Positions 63,571 to 64,000 of a DNA stretch of 64,000 nucleotides are shown piece after piece (positions within the stretch are counted from its first letter, which is position 1; every line of letters starts with the position of its first letter). The stretch covers positions 1 to 64,000 of the forward strand of contig JANQOX010000004.1 of assembly GCA_028285625.1 (NCBI GenBank), read 5' to 3'. Origin of the DNA: Myxococcota bacterium. GTDB lineage: Bacteria; Myxococcota_A; UBA9160; UBA6930. The notes beneath the pieces were generated by a model, which was not told where the DNA came from, searched no databases, and was given only the letters and a program-made list of their open reading frames with translations. The translations under genes were made by a program, and so were the position numbers.

Positions 63571-64000
63571 CTAGGGTTCGTCGGCTTCCTCCGCCAGGCG
63601 CGCCCAGCGTCGGGCCGCCGGCAGGAAGGCGAAGGCCGGCACGCTGATCGCCGCGGTGATCGCGAACCACGGGGCGTAGCCCAGGGCTTCGACGGCGGCG
63701 CCCGACACCGCCCCAGCGAGGGTTCCCGGCAGGGCGTAGAGGCCGGTGAGCGTCGCGTACTGCACCGCCGCGTGGTTCTTGTCGCAGATGCGCATCAAGA
63801 ACGACATGAAGCCGGCGACGCCGATTCCGCTGCAGAGCGATTCCACGACCGACGCGGCGAAGATCCCCGCGCGCCCGCTCTCGGGCCACGCGGCCGCGGC
63901 GGCGTAGCCGAGGTTCGAGCCGATCGCGAGCACGCCGACCCAGGGCAGGGCGCGACCCACGCCCAGACGGGCCACCAGCCACCCGCCCAGCACCGCGCCG
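63571..64000 (-). CDS. MFS transporter, AmpG-like, C-terminal part (partial)
   Basis: About 143 residues running off the window end. Four hydrophobic segments are visible, including VGVLAIGSNLGYAAAAAWP and PWFAITAAISVPAFAFLPAA. The segment MRICDKNHAAVQYATLTGLY with ALPGTLAGAVSG is typical of the AmpG/acetyl-CoA-transporter branch of the MFS, which imports muropeptides. Without the N-terminal half the substrate is a guess. The stop lies 24 bases from the end of the convergent secreted-protein gene. Confidence 0.8.
   Translation of the reverse strand, partial: GAVLGGWLVARLGVGRALPWVGVLAIGSNLGYAAAAAWPESGRAGIFAASVVESLCSGIGVAGFMSFLMRICDKNHAAVQYATLTGLYALPGTLAGAVSGAAVEALGYAPWFAITAAISVPAFAFLPAARRWARLAEEADEP

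Overview
The window is GC-rich chromosomal DNA from a Gram-negative bacterium. The outer-membrane barrel, the LolA-like protein, the lipoprotein/lipid-type ABC permeases, PilT and the SPOR protein imply two membranes. The gene set looks deltaproteobacterial in the broad sense (Myxococcota/Desulfobacterota-like): K+-independent H+-pyrophosphatase, AlaC-Hom-ThrC, PyrR-PyrB-PyrC-CarAB-RecG, an AURKAIP1/COX24-type 30-residue protein and a lysine/alanine-rich histone-like protein. This placement is inference; no rRNA or other decisive marker was read.

Layout. 1-12,977: end of tuf, then one long ribosomal-protein/secY/adk/rpoA array, all on the + strand. rplC (L3), rplX (L24) and rpsN (S14), which normally sit inside this array, are absent although the neighbouring genes abut cleanly. 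12,984-20,890: a TlpA-type thioredoxin, FtsB-like protein, argS, a SPOR protein, two nucleotide-sugar enzymes (RmlD and UXS-like), lepA and lepB. 21,005-30,802: the pyrimidine operon pyrR-pyrB-pyrC-carA-carB followed by recG, headed by a PyrR-binding hairpin that overlaps the pyrR ribosome-binding site. 30,799-36,143: a RidA/hydrolase fusion, a leucine-rich leader peptide with an attenuator-like hairpin in front of a short 2-isopropylmalate synthase, a CDF transporter and a ThDP enzyme. 36,374-47,368: H+-PPase, an APC permease, alaC-hom-thrC-ribE, and a bacterial relative of the eukaryotic Nma111/DEG7 double-HtrA protease. 47,413-53,533: a TetR-controlled envelope export cassette (LolA-like protein, two FtsX-type permeases, ATPase, outer-membrane barrel). 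53,582-64,000: a tandem thioredoxin-fold protein, MgtE, KhpA, an acyl-CoA synthetase, a TPR protein, a bS22-like protein, the histone-like repeat protein, rpoZ, a PilT-type ATPase with an atypical kinase, a secreted coiled-coil protein and part of an MFS carrier.

The most unusual theme is at gene junctions. In seven places the stop codon of one gene overlaps the start of a 10-24 codon micro-ORF, and the stop of that micro-ORF overlaps the start of the next gene (rplP-rpmC, secY-adk, rmlD-uxs, uxs-lepA, pyrR-pyrB, pyrB-pyrC, pyrC-carA). Several of these junctions are visibly tandem duplications of an ancestral stop/start overlap. I infer that the micro-ORFs keep ribosomes moving across the gaps. 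In the pyr operon this would let one PyrR-controlled ribosome-binding site set the output of several downstream genes.

A second theme is translation-linked regulation: the leucine leader peptide, which may be leaderless, upstream of the LeuA-like gene, and the PyrR box. A third is probable non-standard start codons: recG (ACG), the double-HtrA protease (CTG) and perhaps the APC permease.
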